From Spizellomyces punctatus DAOM BR117 (Eukaryota; Chytridiomycota; Chytridiomycetes; Spizellomycetales; Spizellomycetaceae): DNA of 64,000 nucleotides. Below the pieces are notes generated by a model. It was not told the DNA's origin. It saw only the letters and a list, made by a program, of their open reading frames with translations, and did not search any database. A program made the position numbers and the translations under genes. The DNA lies in assembly GCF_000182565.1 (NCBI RefSeq), contig NW_015971541.1:186001-250000 (forward strand), read 5' to 3'. Of the stretch, positions 31,050-43,674 are shown in pieces; the stretch's first letter is position 1; each line of letters opens with the position of its first letter.

Positions 31050-32225
31050 TTAAATAATCGTGCAAACTTTAGATTTTTTGGATGGAGTGTCTTTCTGGGC
31101 CACTGGAGCGACCGTCGCCTCCGGCGATGAGACAGCGGCATTGTCTACGGGCTCGGGTTTAGTCGATTCCGCTTCCGTAGGTGCCACAGCGTCGGTAGTA
31201 AGGGAAGGCTTGGCTGGTGTGGACAAAGATATCGAGATTAGAGGCATGTACGGAAATCCGCAGTTTCCTTCGGCGAGGGCTTACTTAAAACAGAGATGAA
31301 GTCATCTAATTCTGCAAAAGCCTTGTCGAGATCGTCATTAACAATAATCTTATCGTATGCTCCAGTTTCCGCAAAATCCATAGCATCCTTTGCTGTCGCC
31401 AGCCGCGTCTGCAAAGTTTCCTCTGTCTCTGTATTACGACTCCTAAGTCGTTGCTCCAAAACTTCAATAGAAGGAGGCTGAACAAAGATGTACTTTGCGT
31501 GCATGGGACTGTTTTTAATGCTCCGGACTCCATTGATTTCTAAATCAAGGATGCATATCCGACCGGAGGACTGGACCACTTCGACGGCTTCAAAGCTGGT
31601 TCCATAGCAGTTTCCTAGACTGAGATTAGTGAAAGAAAGATGATTTTGAGAATAAATAGGACTACCTGCATATTCAGCATGTTCGATAAACTTTTTTTCC
31701 GCAATCATTCGTTCGAATTCATCGCGTTCGATGAAATGGTAGCTTTTGCCAGGCACCTAGAGAGATAGCCCTAAGTCCCACAGCGAAACTCGATGCAAGA
31801 CGCGCAGCTACGAATTCACCTCGCCAGGGCGCGGACTTCGCGTAGTGTCTTTACATTAGGACACAGCGTCAGCATCATGCATGAAGTTCAAGAGACTGAA
31901 TAGATGCTTACGCGAACACGAGAAACCAAAAAGGTTTGGGTACTTTGCGAACAAGCTACCGTTACACACAAATCAGCATTTATGAGGAAGCCATGAAAAT
32001 AAACATACGCTGTACATACCGCTCTAGCAAGGTGCTTCGGAAAAAATGTAACAAATATGGCTCAAACAACCAGGCACAGGCAGACAAAATATCGTCACAA
32101 CTTACCTCTTACCAGACCCACTCGGTCCGGATATGACAATGGGGTGTATGTTGGCTACATTACAAATACTCAATAAGCACCATTTAAGTCGCGTACAGTC
32201 CAAAGCGATATAGCATACAGGCCAT
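31050..32225 (-). CDS. GUK1: Guanylate kinase with a long C-terminal tail ending in a CaaX-like motif
   Basis: Eight exons (32225-32219, 32154-32106, 32034-32020, 31955-31912, 31848-31820, 31756-31666, 31614-31252, 31213-31050) total 253 residues. It converts GMP to GDP with ATP. MASNIHPIVISGPSGSGKS gives the P-loop; HTTRSPRPGE, YHFIERDEFERMI, HAEYAGNCYGTS and ICILDLEINGVRSIK are GMP-binding and lid motifs; KYIFVQPPS and RLRSRNTETEE follow. The enzyme fold ends near SKPSPKETADF. A final 38-nt intron (31214-31251) joins a 54-residue Ala/Pro/Thr-rich tail ending KKSKVCTII. Without that splice the protein would end FRTCL. The tail exon is open and codon-like, so the spliced form is preferred. 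Confidence 0.9.
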
Positions 32226-32425
32226 GAGTGGTCGAGTGGAATTGAAATGTCGAAAAGGTCGGAGTGGAGGTGCCGCCAACTTCAAGATTGCCTAAGAGGC
32301 TTACGATCGTAACGTGACTGTGCACAATCTGCTTACGCGTTTCAGTTTTCTTTTTGACCAAAAGCTCTCTCGCCTACGATTTTCTGGCTTTCATTTTCTC
32401 GCATTTTCAACAGTAATAGCAGAGG

Positions 32426-35049
32426 ATGGGGAAACAAAAGAAGGAGAAGGCCCGTCAAGCGGCGGAGAAGTCGTCCAGCGGAGGTCCTTCTCTGAGCAAT
32501 GTCACTCATGTGAAAGGTGTCAACTTTTACCGGGATGCTAAGAAAGTGCGACAGGTCAATATGTTGAAGGGGGGCAAGGCGACGCGGAACGCCGACGGAA
32601 AGATTATCAAGGCTGCAGAGTTCCAGACTCGCCTTGCACCAGGGACGCAAGCGAGGGTGCAACCTGATCGACGATGGTTTGGTATGGAACAACACTCTAT
32701 GCAGAATAAATAGAATTTTGCCGACCTAATGAGGTCTTCTTCTTGTTGGTAGAGAACACAAGGACGATTGGCCAAAACGCTTTGACAGCCTTTCGTGAAG
32801 CCATGGCGAGTCGAGCAAATGATCCATATACATTCATAATGCGACAGAACAAACTGCCAATGAGTTTATTGACAGACCCAACAAAGGTGCGTGCTGAAGC
32901 AGATGGAAGGAGCCGCATTGGACATGCAACTGAGCATGTTGTTTTGTCTCAGGTGTCTCGGATGCAATTGCTCGAAACCGACTCATTCGCAAATACTTTT
33001 GGACCCAAGGCACAGCGAAAGAAGCCAAAGTTGAAGGCTGGATCTCTGGATGATTTAGCGGTCAATGTCTCGGATTCCCTAGGTACCAATAAAATGCAAT
33101 GCGGTTCTCTCTGTGTTCCTTGCTTACGGCGGTATTTAGATGGTTATGACGCTGCAAAGGACGAAAATTTGTTAGCCAACGTTCGAACGGATGGAGCAAT
33201 CGATGCAGCGAAGGACCCCTTCTTGCGAGCTGGGCAGTCAAGGCGTATTTGGAATGAGCTCTACAAGGTGAGAATTTCTGTCGTCTCAATAATGCGAATG
33301 GGGAGCTAAATAAAATGCTCATAGGTTTTGGACTCTTCCGATGTTGTGATTCACGTTCTGGATGCACGGGATCCCATGGGCACACGCTGCAAAAACGTTG
33401 AAAAGTATTTGAAGGAGGAGGCCAAACATAAGCATTTGATCTTTGTGCTCAACAAATGTGATCTAGTTCCTACGTGGGTAACGGTACGTAGGGACATTCG
33501 TGTTTAACTCTTTCCGCGAACTATTGGTAATCTTCGATGCGACCATTACAGGCAAAATGGGTCAAAATTCTCTCCCAAGAGTATCCCACATTGGCTTTCC
33601 ATGCTAGCATCAACAACTCCTTCGGCAAGGGGTCATTAATTCAGCTACTCCGGCAATTCAGCAAACTACACGCGGACAAAAAGCAGATTTCTGTCGGGTT
33701 CTTTGGATACCCAAATACCGGAAAAAGCTCCATCATCAACACATTACGCCAAAAGAAAGTGTGTACCGTTGCGCCGATCCCAGGTGAAACCAAGGTATGA
33801 CAAGTCAACTGCTTCCCACATTGCGGTACACCATGGCTGACTCGTTCCTCCAGGTCTGGCAATATATAACATTAATGAAACGTATCTATTTAATCGACTG
33901 TCCGGGAGTGGTACATCCGGGTCCGGAGGATTCGGAAACTGACATCGTCCTTCGAGGGGTTGTTCGAATTGAAAATATCAGCGGTCCAGAACACCATATA
34001 CCTGCCGTTCTAGAAAGAGTACACCCTGAGTATATCCGTCGAACATATGATGTACGGGAATGGGAGGATCATATCGACTTTCTGAGTCAGGTTGCTAAGA
34101 ACACTGGCAAGTTGCTGAAGGTGGGTAGTCATGATGTGGCTGCATGGAGATCCCTTGTTATGCAGCTGGTTCTAATGTCTTGTTATAGGGCGGGGAGCCA
34201 AATGTCCCGGCGGCAGCAAAGATGGTGTTGAATGACTGGCTTCGCGGAAAGATCCCTTACTACGCCATGCCACCTGATTCGGAAGAGCATGAAGCGCGTG
34301 AAAAGGCGGACGAACAGGTTCGTGCCGATATGACTTATGGTTCCTCAATAATCGTCTAATCGTCGTAATGACAACCTTGGGATCAGGCTGGACCGATTGT
34401 GCAACAAATCTTCTCCAAGATACCCGTCACTACCAAGTTCCTTCCTGATGATGCTAAGAGAGATGCAGGGGATGATGCCACAGCTCTGACAGATGGAGAG
34501 GAAGATGCAGTCAACGTTGAGACTGAGGCCAAAGGAGATGAAGAGAACCCGATCGAGAATGACACAGTAACAGATTGGGATGAAGTGTTTGAAAGTGTGG
34601 TTGGAGAGGATGGACCTGTAATTGAGCAGGATGACCTGGAAAGTCCTTCCGAGTCTGGCGAGCCTGATGTGGAAGGAGTCGCAGATGCAGAGGCAGAGGA
34701 GGAATCAGTTGAGAGCGACGCCGACGAGACCAGCACTCCAGAAGCCGTTCAGCCGGTGGACACCCGTACCCGCATGCGCCAAAGGCTCTTGAAAGCCAAG
34801 GGCCTACCCAAGTTCTCCGTAAAAGACGTTGGCACATCATCAAATAAAAGGCAGCACGAAGACTCCGATGACGACAGTGACAAGACGCGAGTCAAAAAGT
34901 CACCGCGGATGACGACCAACAAGAAAAAGGTTGGCGATCATTATTATGAGAGTGCCAATGTCAAGAATAAGAATCGGAATAAACAGAAGCCTATTGATCC
35001 GGCTACTTTGGCGAAAAAGTTGCAAGGAAAAGGCACACGCCGGCGATGA
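32426..35049 (+). CDS. NOG2: Nucleolar GTP-binding protein 2 (NOG2/GNL2)
   Basis: Nine exons (32426-32681, 32753-32886, 32953-33082, 33140-33267, 33325-33483, 33552-33794, 33854-34120, 34189-34317, 34387-35049) total 702 residues. A circularly permuted GTPase that acts in nuclear maturation and export licensing of the 60S subunit. N-terminal NGP1 region: [18 protein letters not shown] and [14 protein letters not shown]. Permuted G motifs come in the order G4 NKCDL, G1 [10 protein letters not shown]3 DCPG, with [10 protein letters not shown] before them, exactly as in YlqF/YawG-type GTPases. WLRGKIPYY ends the conserved core. The tail is highly acidic (33-36% Asp/Glu by eye) and then Lys-rich. 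Family length matches. It is divergent from guanylate kinase, with 200 bp between starts. Confidence 0.95.
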
Positions 35050-36148
35050 GTTTTATACGTGATAGATGGTTATTGTATATATTATTTATCGTTGTTTTTG
35101 CTTTGAATCTATAGCTGCAATATAGGAGTTGGTCTTTTGTCTTTGACCAGTTGGAAAGAATGAAAGCGTTATCAGTTTGCCCGATGCTTGACTGCAGCTT
35201 TTAAAAACGCCTTGAGTGGCAGGTCCTAAATAGTGTCAAGCGCAACCAAAGGTGCTGCGCATACTCCTCAGGAAGATGCGCAGTATTCATTGGTTCTTTC
35301 ATGAACTCTCGATGGGGGACCCTCTAAGATGCCTAGGTACTGATGAGCGCAAAAGGGGATAAAGGAGATGACGCGCAGTCGTTTTTCCCTACATCTCGAG
35401 TACATACAGCCAAACCTGAACAAAACGAGAGGGTCGATGCGCGCGCTTCGAACATCACAAGAAGAACTACTAGCCACAAACTCGCCACGATATCCAATTT
35501 CGACCCCCACCCGCTCTCCCGATAATTAAGACAATATCAACGAAAGTTTATGAATGCTTATGGAATAAAAAAGGATCCCCCATCTTGGGCCAACTGCCGG
35601 CTTTCGCTTACACAAGTCGTGGTGCACTTTTGTTTCTACTCGTTTTGGTCGTACTTTCGGACAAGGACAAGAGATCAAAATCTGCTAGACTTGTCAAGGA
35701 CGGATCTATCCTCATCGCAGCTTCTGCCCACCTGGGAGACTCTCTAGACGGAAAACGGAGCACAACCTAAACGTGATCGTTTACCAAGCTTCCAATTTAC
35801 ACACATTGGAAAACATCCGAGAGCGGAGTTTCCGACCGATTGAAACCGGGATCATTTCCAAATCTTTTTTCTTTTTTTGGTCAACCAGCGCTGTTTGGCA
35901 CACTGGGGACTTGTTTGTCTTGTTTGTGCTGCGCGATCTCGCGACGTGAAAACTCCGGACAGCTTACTTTTCCCAACGCGCTTGGGGCGCAGCAGCCTTG
36001 TGTAAGTGTCAACGACGTTGTGCACGCAACCGTGATTACTCGTTCATCCCCATGCCTCAACTTATTCGACGGCTCTTCACCTCATTGTCATACAGTATTC
36101 GGAACTCATAACATCTGGCATCATCCCCCGGTGCGTATACCCTGCGTG
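35050..36148. other. Long intergenic or 5' leader region
   Basis: About 1.1 kb upstream of the Zn2Cys6 gene. Several short open frames occur, one with a hydrophobic run ALLFLLVLVVLS (35610-35650), but none has splice support or relatives that I recognise. Possibly a long leader with upstream ORFs, common for regulator genes. Confidence 0.4.
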
Positions 36149-37541
36149 ATGCGATCCATCCCAACAAAACGATCAGCCGACAAGGCATCCCCAACGCCGG
36201 CAAGCCTGACCAGACGTGACGCGACAACGGGGCTCCCCGTCGTCAAGCCAAAGAGGGTTCAAGTAAAGAATGCGTGTGGTAGGTTCAATTCAATGTGTTT
36301 GCCGGCCAACAGCCGACATGGTATGGAGGTACTAACAACAGCACATTTCGATTGGATTCCAGTAAATTGTCAAAAGGCTTGCAAGAAGTGCGATGAAGCT
36401 CGTCCGTGTGCGCGATGTGTCAAGTTTGGAATTCAAGAAACTTGTCGAGACTCGGAACGGAAGGAGAGGAATAGAGGTTGGTGTTGCAGCAGATGATACC
36501 TTGCTTATACCTGCTTTGACGTGTTGGTTAACCCCACGCTCGATATTCTTCGTAGGCCTAAAACGAGGGGCTTATAAACGAAAGTCTTCAGAAGGTACGT
36601 TCCAACTTGCATCATCACCAAAACCTCTCCCATCTAATAATCTACCCATTACTGTAGTGTATGAGTCTCGCCTCCATTTTCATAAACATCACGACTCACA
36701 CTATGAGAAGCAATCCAAACATCTTTTGCCACCAAGTAGCCTCAAAGCCTCGCTCTCTCAATCAACACCCACACCGCCACCACCCTTTTCCCAATCACCC
36801 CAACTAGCCATGGCGGCCGAATTCGATCCCCGAGCAGGAGGTCTCGTCACGCCGATTTTACCCGCATATCACCACATTTACATTACACCAGCGGGCCCCA
36901 CAGACGTGGACTGTGTAGAGGATGACCTAGAATCCAGGTCACCCACTCCACCGAAAGACGACGAAGAGAAAGACTGGAACAAACTCCAAGTTCTTTCATC
37001 GCTTTGCAGTGCAGTACTAGGCAATAAGGGCAAGGAGCCCACGCAGGACCGCCATTTTGCCTCATCGTATCCGCTCAAGCACCCTCCTCCCATCCCAGAT
37101 CTGCACCAAGATCCAGTCAGCCCTCCCCCTTTTGACTCGCTCCTTCCCCACCCATTCACAAACCTGTACAACTACACCTACCTCCCCTCGTATCCCCTCC
37201 ACCACAACCATGACCTCCACCACCATCCTCTATCGCGTCTGACGCACTTGGACGACAACCTTTTTATAAAAACACATATGACTTCCCTCCACCACATGAG
37301 TTTCCTCCGTCGGCCGTGGGAGGTGAGTGAAGAGGGATATGATGAAGCCACCGTGTTGATGAACCGGTATACAGAGGTGGGAGAAGATGATCATGAGGAG
37401 GAAGGGGAGGACAATAGTGCAATCGAGCAGAAGGACGTCTGCAAACGAGAAGGGCTCAAGGTTATGGGCATGAACGCTTTTGCTAGTGGGAGAGGGTCAG
37501 GCCCAAGGGATGAGTGGACAATGGGATTTAATTTTTCGTAG
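36149..37541 (+). CDS. Zn2Cys6 (GAL4-type) transcription factor
   Basis: Exons 36149-36278, 36363-36476, 36556-36594 and 36658-37541 total 388 residues. The zinc cluster is spread over the first three exons: CVNCQKACKKCDEARPCARC and a final Cys in GIQETC, with the six Cys at C-x2-C-x6-C-x5-C-x2-C-x8-C. A DSERKERNRGLKRGAYKRK linker, rich in basic residues, follows directly. This version (KKCD-ARPC-RCVKFGI and KRGAYKR) is the type common in Mucoromycota and Basidiomycota regulators rather than the GAL4 dimer class. The rest is Pro-, His- and Ser-rich and disordered, with an acidic patch (GEDDHEEEGEDNS) as a possible activation domain. No fungal-specific middle domain. Targets unknown. Confidence 0.88.
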
Positions 37542-37914
37542 GTTGTTGTCGTGTTTGAGGATCAAATAAAAAGTCTTAAGCCTGTTGGCCGTGTGAGTTT
37601 TCAAGAGCTTGAAATGAATGAAGGGATTACAAAGGCATGAATAACCTCCCTAGATTCCGTGATTTCTCTAGGTTCAGCAGGTATTGACTGCACCAGGGAT
37701 GATCGCATACAAAGGTCAACGTGACACTCAAAGTGGCCTACTGCCTTTGTAACATCTGTTTGTGCTCACACTTCTTCATCGTATCCGATGAGCGCACGCA
37801 CACATGTCTATTTTTTACGTGATCCTAAACCAGTTGCCCAACACCCCATCTATCCCCTAACTATACACAGACCCTCTAGGCAACGTGCGCCTACCTGGAA
37901 CACCCTAAGCCTTT
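37542..37914. other. Convergent 3' regions
   Basis: 370 bp between the stops of the Zn2Cys6 gene (plus) and the THP3-like gene (minus). No feature recognised. Confidence 0.5.
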
Positions 37915-40700
37915 TCAATGTATCTGTCCCTTGATATCCACTCCCTTTCGCGATATAGCATCGAAAAGTCCTTGCAATACAGGCAAACTGCCTTTAGTGT
38001 CCACTGTACGCCCAACTTCCCCATTGACCCACTGAACACCCTGCTCCTTCAGCCACTTGGTACACGCTTTACGCCCTAGGCGAATCGCATCCACGTCGTT
38101 CTCTGACACATCGTCCGCATGAACGAATCCCAGTTCAGTCGCGATGTAGTCCAATGATATTCCAGGACGGTAGGCACGACATATTATTTTTAGTGCACGA
38201 ATACGTTCCCTCTCGGCGAAATGATCCATAAGGTACGCCGATAGCCGGGGTGCTGCACCATACATCAAAAAGAATCGGTGATAGTCACCTATTGCAACGG
38301 CTGTTCGGACATTAAGGGCATGTTTGACAATTTCACCATTCTTCTGCTCGTCGGTCAGTTCCCCAAGAACCTTAACAAGTTCTTTAATTTTTAAGCAGTG
38401 TGAGATAAATCTCCAGACGTACGACGAATGGCGGAAGGAAATTAGTCCGCACCTGTTCTGTTGGACGTATGCACCAAGTATAAAATACGATAACCAGTAA
38501 ACTCGTCTTGGCACCCGCGCAAGTTGAATATGTTATACAGCTGCATGAGCTGAGCCTGACATTGGTTGTACTCCCCAAGATCGCCCTAGAGGATAGGGAT
38601 GGTGTCATAATTAGCCTCAAGCCTTGCGACAAAGGCCAGACTCAGAAAGCAAACCTTTTCAAGCGCTATTCGGGCATGCGTCTCATAAACAGCTACAGTA
38701 AACTCATTCTTAATTCGCTGGACCGTCAAATCCTGCCGTAGACTCTTAAACTGATCGCAAATAAAGGTGTAATTTTGCTCCTTTTTCCACTTTGAGATCA
38801 GCAGGTCCAATGTTTGCCGAAGGATGTGTAGCGGCCGTACAGATGCGGGATCCGGTGCCGAAGTGAGGCGAAGGTAGCGCTTCTCGAGATCCGTGCAAGT
38901 CCCCACAATTGTATACTCATCCCAATCAATCACATCGGGATTCCCTTCAGCACCAGCACGCAAAAATGCTTCCTTTGCTCGCTGTATTTCCCGTTGCTTT
39001 TCCAAATTCTTCCGCCGCTCCTCCTCTTCCCGAGCTTTAAAGCGCTCTTTTCGCTGCTGTCGTCTCTCAAGCTCCGCTTTGCGCAGCGACGGAGGAAGGC
39101 GGGCAAGCATCACATCTTCGTCGTCAGAAGATACATTGGATGAAGTAGAAACGGTTACGGTTGCCATTTTGGTGGACTGTCGTGATTCTGCTGGTGATTG
39201 TGGGATTTCCTTCCGCTTTTTTGATATGGAAGGGGACGCTGGGGGGGAAGGTGTGCTCACAATATTGATACGCTGCTTCGCTTTCGGCTCTGGCTGTTGA
39301 CAATAGCTACAGACGTAGTTTTAGATCTGCCATTGCATGCATTCGAGGCAAGAAGGACTTTCCTACCTCGGCAACGCCATGTTTGTCCAGTCTGTGGTCC
39401 ATATGACGTTATTTTGCATGGTCTGCACAATTAGATCCTTTATCTGCTTCTCAGCAATATCTCTCTTGTCCGCTGGACATGTGTCGAACACCTTGGTCAC
39501 ATACTCCCTGAAATCAAGAGAGCGACTGTAAATACCCATCGCCACGCTGAATACCAGTTAACCCAGGATGCATACTTTAAACTAGGAGGCCATTTATTTG
39601 GATCCTGAGACTCCTGCTTCGAGGACGATGCACGGGGTTTGCTGCTTGGCTCATCATCCTTTGACTGAGATACCAGAGGTGATTCTGCGAGGACTTTACG
39701 AGGTTTCACCGTGATATATGCAGGTTCTGCATTGAAAAGAAGAAATTAGGTAAACACAGCATCATACATCATCAGACAGATCTATTCTTACTTGCAGCGC
39801 CAAAAGCAGATGGTTTCGCGGCTGTGGTCGATGATCCTTTTACCACGTCGGCGTAGGCCATCTTTTGCGTCACAGCCGGTTGGGTAGAAGTAAAGGGTGC
39901 GGATGTGGAGGACGTGCTGGAGATCATATTTTGAGGAGGGTGTGCGGCTAGCGTTGAGCTTCTGACAACACAAGTCAGATGAAACCGAGTCAATAAAGCC
40001 GGTAGAGAAGATAACTTTAAAAGCAGTGTACTTACACTGTCGGCGCCGCCGCATACACTGTCGGGTGCTGTATACTGGAATGTTGTTGTTGCTGTTGTTG
40101 TTGCTGCTGCGGATTCTGCGCATACCACGCTGACCAATCGTAGCCGTGACTACCGTAGGCTGTTACCGAGGGTGTAGCATAGGCGTATTGGGGTGTATGT
40201 GTGTACGGTTGTTGATAGAATGGCGCTGCAGTTGAATATGATGGGGTTGAAGTGGAGACTCCTGGAGGAATCTCGACGGCTGTTTGCGATTGTTGGTAGT
40301 ATTGTTGATTGTAATACTGTGCGTAGGCGGAAGCGTCTATGGCGTATCCAGCTGGCCTGAAATGACGAAGAAATGTGCAATTAGCTTAAAGCTCCAGGTC
40401 ATAACCGTGTGAAGCATATATACATGTTTAGCTGAGCACAACATTGAGAGCATTAACCGGCAACAAAGCTCATGCCAGATCTCGCAAAGTCTCCTACAAC
40501 AATGACGTACCAAGTCGTTTGACCATAAGCTACTGCCGTTCCAGGAGCCGCCTGTTGCTGCTGTTGGCCCAAAGGCGTTGTCTGAGCAGCGTAGGCGGAC
40601 CCGTAATACTGGGACGGGTCGGAAGCCAGGATTGGATTGAACGAAGCAGGAAAAGTAATGCCAAGACACGATCCGGCAAACGTCCTGGTAACCCGAGTAC
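37915..40700 (-). CDS. THP3/LENG8-like SAC3/GANP-domain protein
   Basis: Five or more exons. The N-terminal third is low-complexity: Gln/Tyr/Ala/Pro-rich, with a Gln run (plus-strand 40081-40112) and [16 protein letters not shown] basic coiled region ([20 protein letters not shown]) precedes the SAC3/GANP domain. That domain contains [92 protein letters not shown] and a winged-helix end [11 protein letters not shown]. It matches yeast Thp3 and animal LENG8, linked to transcription elongation and mRNA processing with Csn12. The stop at 37915 is clear; the first exon was not resolved, since no in-frame ATG precedes [14 protein letters not shown], and the true start lies somewhere between 40640 and 40860. 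Confidence 0.88.
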
Positions 40701-41444
40701 GTGCGTTAAATATATACCGTTCCGTGGAGCACTTCTGATATGTCTCGAGAAGATGTACGAAGGTGGTCAAGGTGTTTGGAGCACCCGCGACAAAACCTCG
40801 GCCATTCAGGCGTGTGTAGTGGGAGTAGGTGTTGGATCGGCCCGCCTTGCCATGGCAACAAGGAGGGAGGGCCACTTGAAGAGCATCCAAGAAGCAAGAT
40901 ACTCAGAGTATAAGATACAGCTTTACATAACTCATAACTCATAAATCATAAATCATATGGTGGAGATGATGCTGGCATCCGGCAATCCTTGATAGTGGAT
41001 TTCCTGTAACCGTACATATGCGCAACAGAGAGTGTTTAAAACCAATCCAAACAATGGATCCAGACTGTCCCTGGCCAAAAGCGTTCAAAGTACCGTTTAT
41101 GCTGTGCATCAATGTTATGTAGCGCCGGCATCCCTGTAGACTCTCAGAATGATGCATTTTGCTCATATACTGATGTGCGAGAAAGCATAAGATTCCATTA
41201 TAAACAAACCGCTTTAAAGCTATCCAATGTCTGCATGCTCTGGTGTCAGATCAGCTTGGAGGATAGTTGTCCGGTCAGTCCAACACAATGAGGAAGCCCA
41301 ATAGTCTCCGCAGGTTCCTGGAAAATCTGCACATTCTGTAAAACTGCTGGAGAGAGGGACCCGCCGATTGGAGCTCCGATTGTAGGAGAGATTCTCGGCG
41401 TGGATATACGCAGCTAGGGATGTCCGGTTCACGAAAATGTTTTA
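40701..41444. other. Intergenic, including the unresolved 5' end of the THP3-like gene
   Basis: Open frames on both strands in the left part probably belong to, or shadow, the first exon of the THP3-like gene. The rest (about 40950-41440) shows nothing recognisable apart from an imperfect repeat of TAACTCATAA around 40928-40945. Confidence 0.4.
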
Positions 41445-42370
41445 TCAACGGTCTACATTTGACAAGCCCGTACATGCCTTTTCAGGAGCCCACGAGCATC
41501 GTCTCTCAACTCCAGCTGGTGAAAGTGGTGTACCTTCCGGTGTGAACATGTCGAGAATCGTTCCTACAGCTGGTGGAGTGTTGGCGGTAGGCTCGAGCGG
41601 CCATCCAGACCAGTCCACCCATTGCTGGTCAGGACTGAATGGCGGCGATATTTCAGTGGGTGTTGGCGCGGGTGTCTGAATATGCAACCAGCAGTAAGAA
41701 CCTTTCGACAAGCGTTTACAATCACCTAATATGTCATTACCGGAAAAAGATTAGACGCTACGTCGCAATCTCCTCCGCAATCACATGGAGTGGGAATATC
41801 GAGTGGCGGGGTGGGAACGTCAGCCGAGATGCAAACGTACTCGTCACAAAATGGCCTGCCTAGGAAACCTGCTCCCAGTTCAGCATCAAGGTGATATTCC
41901 TTGGATTCAGCCATTGTCCCGAAACCCGGGGATGCAAATATTGAAGCAGGCAGAGAATGCCGACGTTGATTTTGCGATATTGATGGAAGGATCGCTGTAC
42001 TGTTCTCGATCAGGCTGATTTCATCATCCAGTTCATTCTCTACAATATCACACTCTTGGAACTCGTCCAACGCTTCCTTTACTTCTTCGCTAAGATCGGA
42101 TTCATCGTCATCGTTCTCTTGGCTCAAAAACCAGTTCTTGACCATCAAGCCCGCTCCCAGCAAGCGGCGATTCACGGCTCGGAGCTCCCGAACAGTGTCC
42201 TCAAGATCACGGAGATGTTGTGACCGTTTGCGACGGAATGCTGCTTGTGCAAGTCTGTTGCGGTCTCGTCGTTCTTCTTCCGTGTAGAGACGGTGACGAC
42301 CACCCTTACGGCGTAGCTGATTAGCTTCGATTTTTACTTGGCCGGGCATCCTTGTTGGCTGGCTGTGCAT
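41445..42370 (-). CDS. bZIP transcription factor, Yap/AP-1-like
   Basis: Two exons (42370-41741, 41675-41445) code 286 residues; MPGQVK at 42349 is an alternative start. The basic region is RRDRNRLAQAAFRRKRSQHL: the N-x2-A-Q-x2-F-R signature is that of fungal Yap/Pap1 factors, which recognise TTAC-type half sites. A short leucine zipper follows (LRDLEDTVRELRAVNRRLLGAGL). An acidic block (DDDESDLSEEVKEALDEFQECD) may activate. Two separate Cys clusters (CDCGGDCDVAS and RRCSWAPEKACTG) lie toward the C-terminus. In Yap1/Pap1, C-terminal Cys residues sense oxidants, but whether these do is inference. Splicing at 41676-41740 adds the Trp/Pro-rich DQQWVDWSGWPLEP tail. Confidence 0.85.
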
Positions 42371-43674
42371 GAAATGATGGAAATAATATGTCCTCGCAAG
42401 TTCTTTTCAAAATGAGAGATTGCCAGCTATAGGGAGACGAGGGCTAATGCGTGGAAAGTCGAATTAATCCTCCACAACGGAAGACAAGTAGTCCAACCTA
42501 GGGTCCGACGATGACACAAATGTCTTGCACATACATTGGTCAGGGGCTTTTTGCATATGGTCTGTTACCTCTAGCGCCACAGTCCTCTGCAAGGGGGTTT
42601 GCATCCTTCACAGTACTTGCTTTTGTAGGTGCGAATTGCACGCCTATCTGGAGATGGTACGAAGATCCTTCCCAATGGGATCACCCAAACCCTTCAATTT
42701 GCCATTGCGTCGTTACTGGGAGTAAATTTGTGGAGATGCCGTGGGCCATCCATTCCCGGCAATGCGCACGAGCCATCTGTAAGATTCTCGCTATTCTGCC
42801 CCTGGGAGATGTCTCCACATGATGCCAAAGCCTTGGCGATGTCAAGCAATTACCTGGCCTTCCGCATGCATGTTGCGTAAGCTGTTCACCGCCCATTACA
42901 AAACAGGACCCCTGGCTGCACCGGTACAAGTAATCTCGCTCTACGTGGGCGGATTCAGGGTTACGGAGCAATTATCCACGAAAGAACGTTCCAAAGGGTT
43001 TTGATCGAACCTTACCAGTGCTGTCCGGTATGCACCAAATTACCTTTACCCATGGGATTGCCTCAAGTTACAGTGGTAAGGTGGAATGAAGGCTTTGATG
43101 CATATGACCAGGGCTTTGTGCGTAAGATTGCGTAATGGAAGGCTTACAGGACGGGGCGAGGGGGACCTAACAACCATCATCTGCAGGGTTGATATTGCTG
43201 ACCTCCCCATTACTGACAGAACGCCATTTTATTATAGCTGCTGAGGGCTGCTTACTATGAAACACCATATTGGTTCTCCTCCACGGACGGGACAGCTGCT
43301 CCCAACCAACCTCATATGTCTTTTGAAATTATTAAACCTTACGGCAAAAGTAAAGTAATAGATAGTGAGTGCAAGGGAGATGTGACGTAGAAAGGTCGTG
43401 GCTAGTTTAAGTCAAACTCAGGGTTGCGATCTGCGGACCGCTCCCCCACGAAACCTTCCTCACCGGGTCTTGATCGAACGGGTGTCTTACCAAAGTTTTT
43501 TACTTAATCGTATCGCCTCATATGCCATCTCCTAGTAAAATTGACGTAAGAGTTCAGCGGGACAGGGATTACTATTTGGATTTTAAACCGTTTCCCATCA
43601 TAAATCGGATTCCCCCCATCAACATCTCTTTTGTTGACACACGAATCACTTTAGTCAATTCCCGCAACAAATCC
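42371..43674. other. Gene-poor intergenic region
   Basis: About 1.3 kb with no supportable gene. Three overlapping plus-strand frames at 42511-42880 are open for 60-100 codons but show no family motif and no convincing splice links. Promoters of the bZIP gene (left) and of the small membrane protein (right) must lie here. Confidence 0.45.

Noticed and set aside
34383-34736. Ser-rich minus-strand frame opposite the NOG2 tail
   Set aside because: A simple mirror of the GAN/GAA-rich acidic tail codons of NOG2.
35585-35770. 61-codon frame with a hydrophobic run, considered as a secreted or membrane peptide
   Set aside because: Isolated, no splice support, no conservation evidence, and located in the long leader of a regulator gene.
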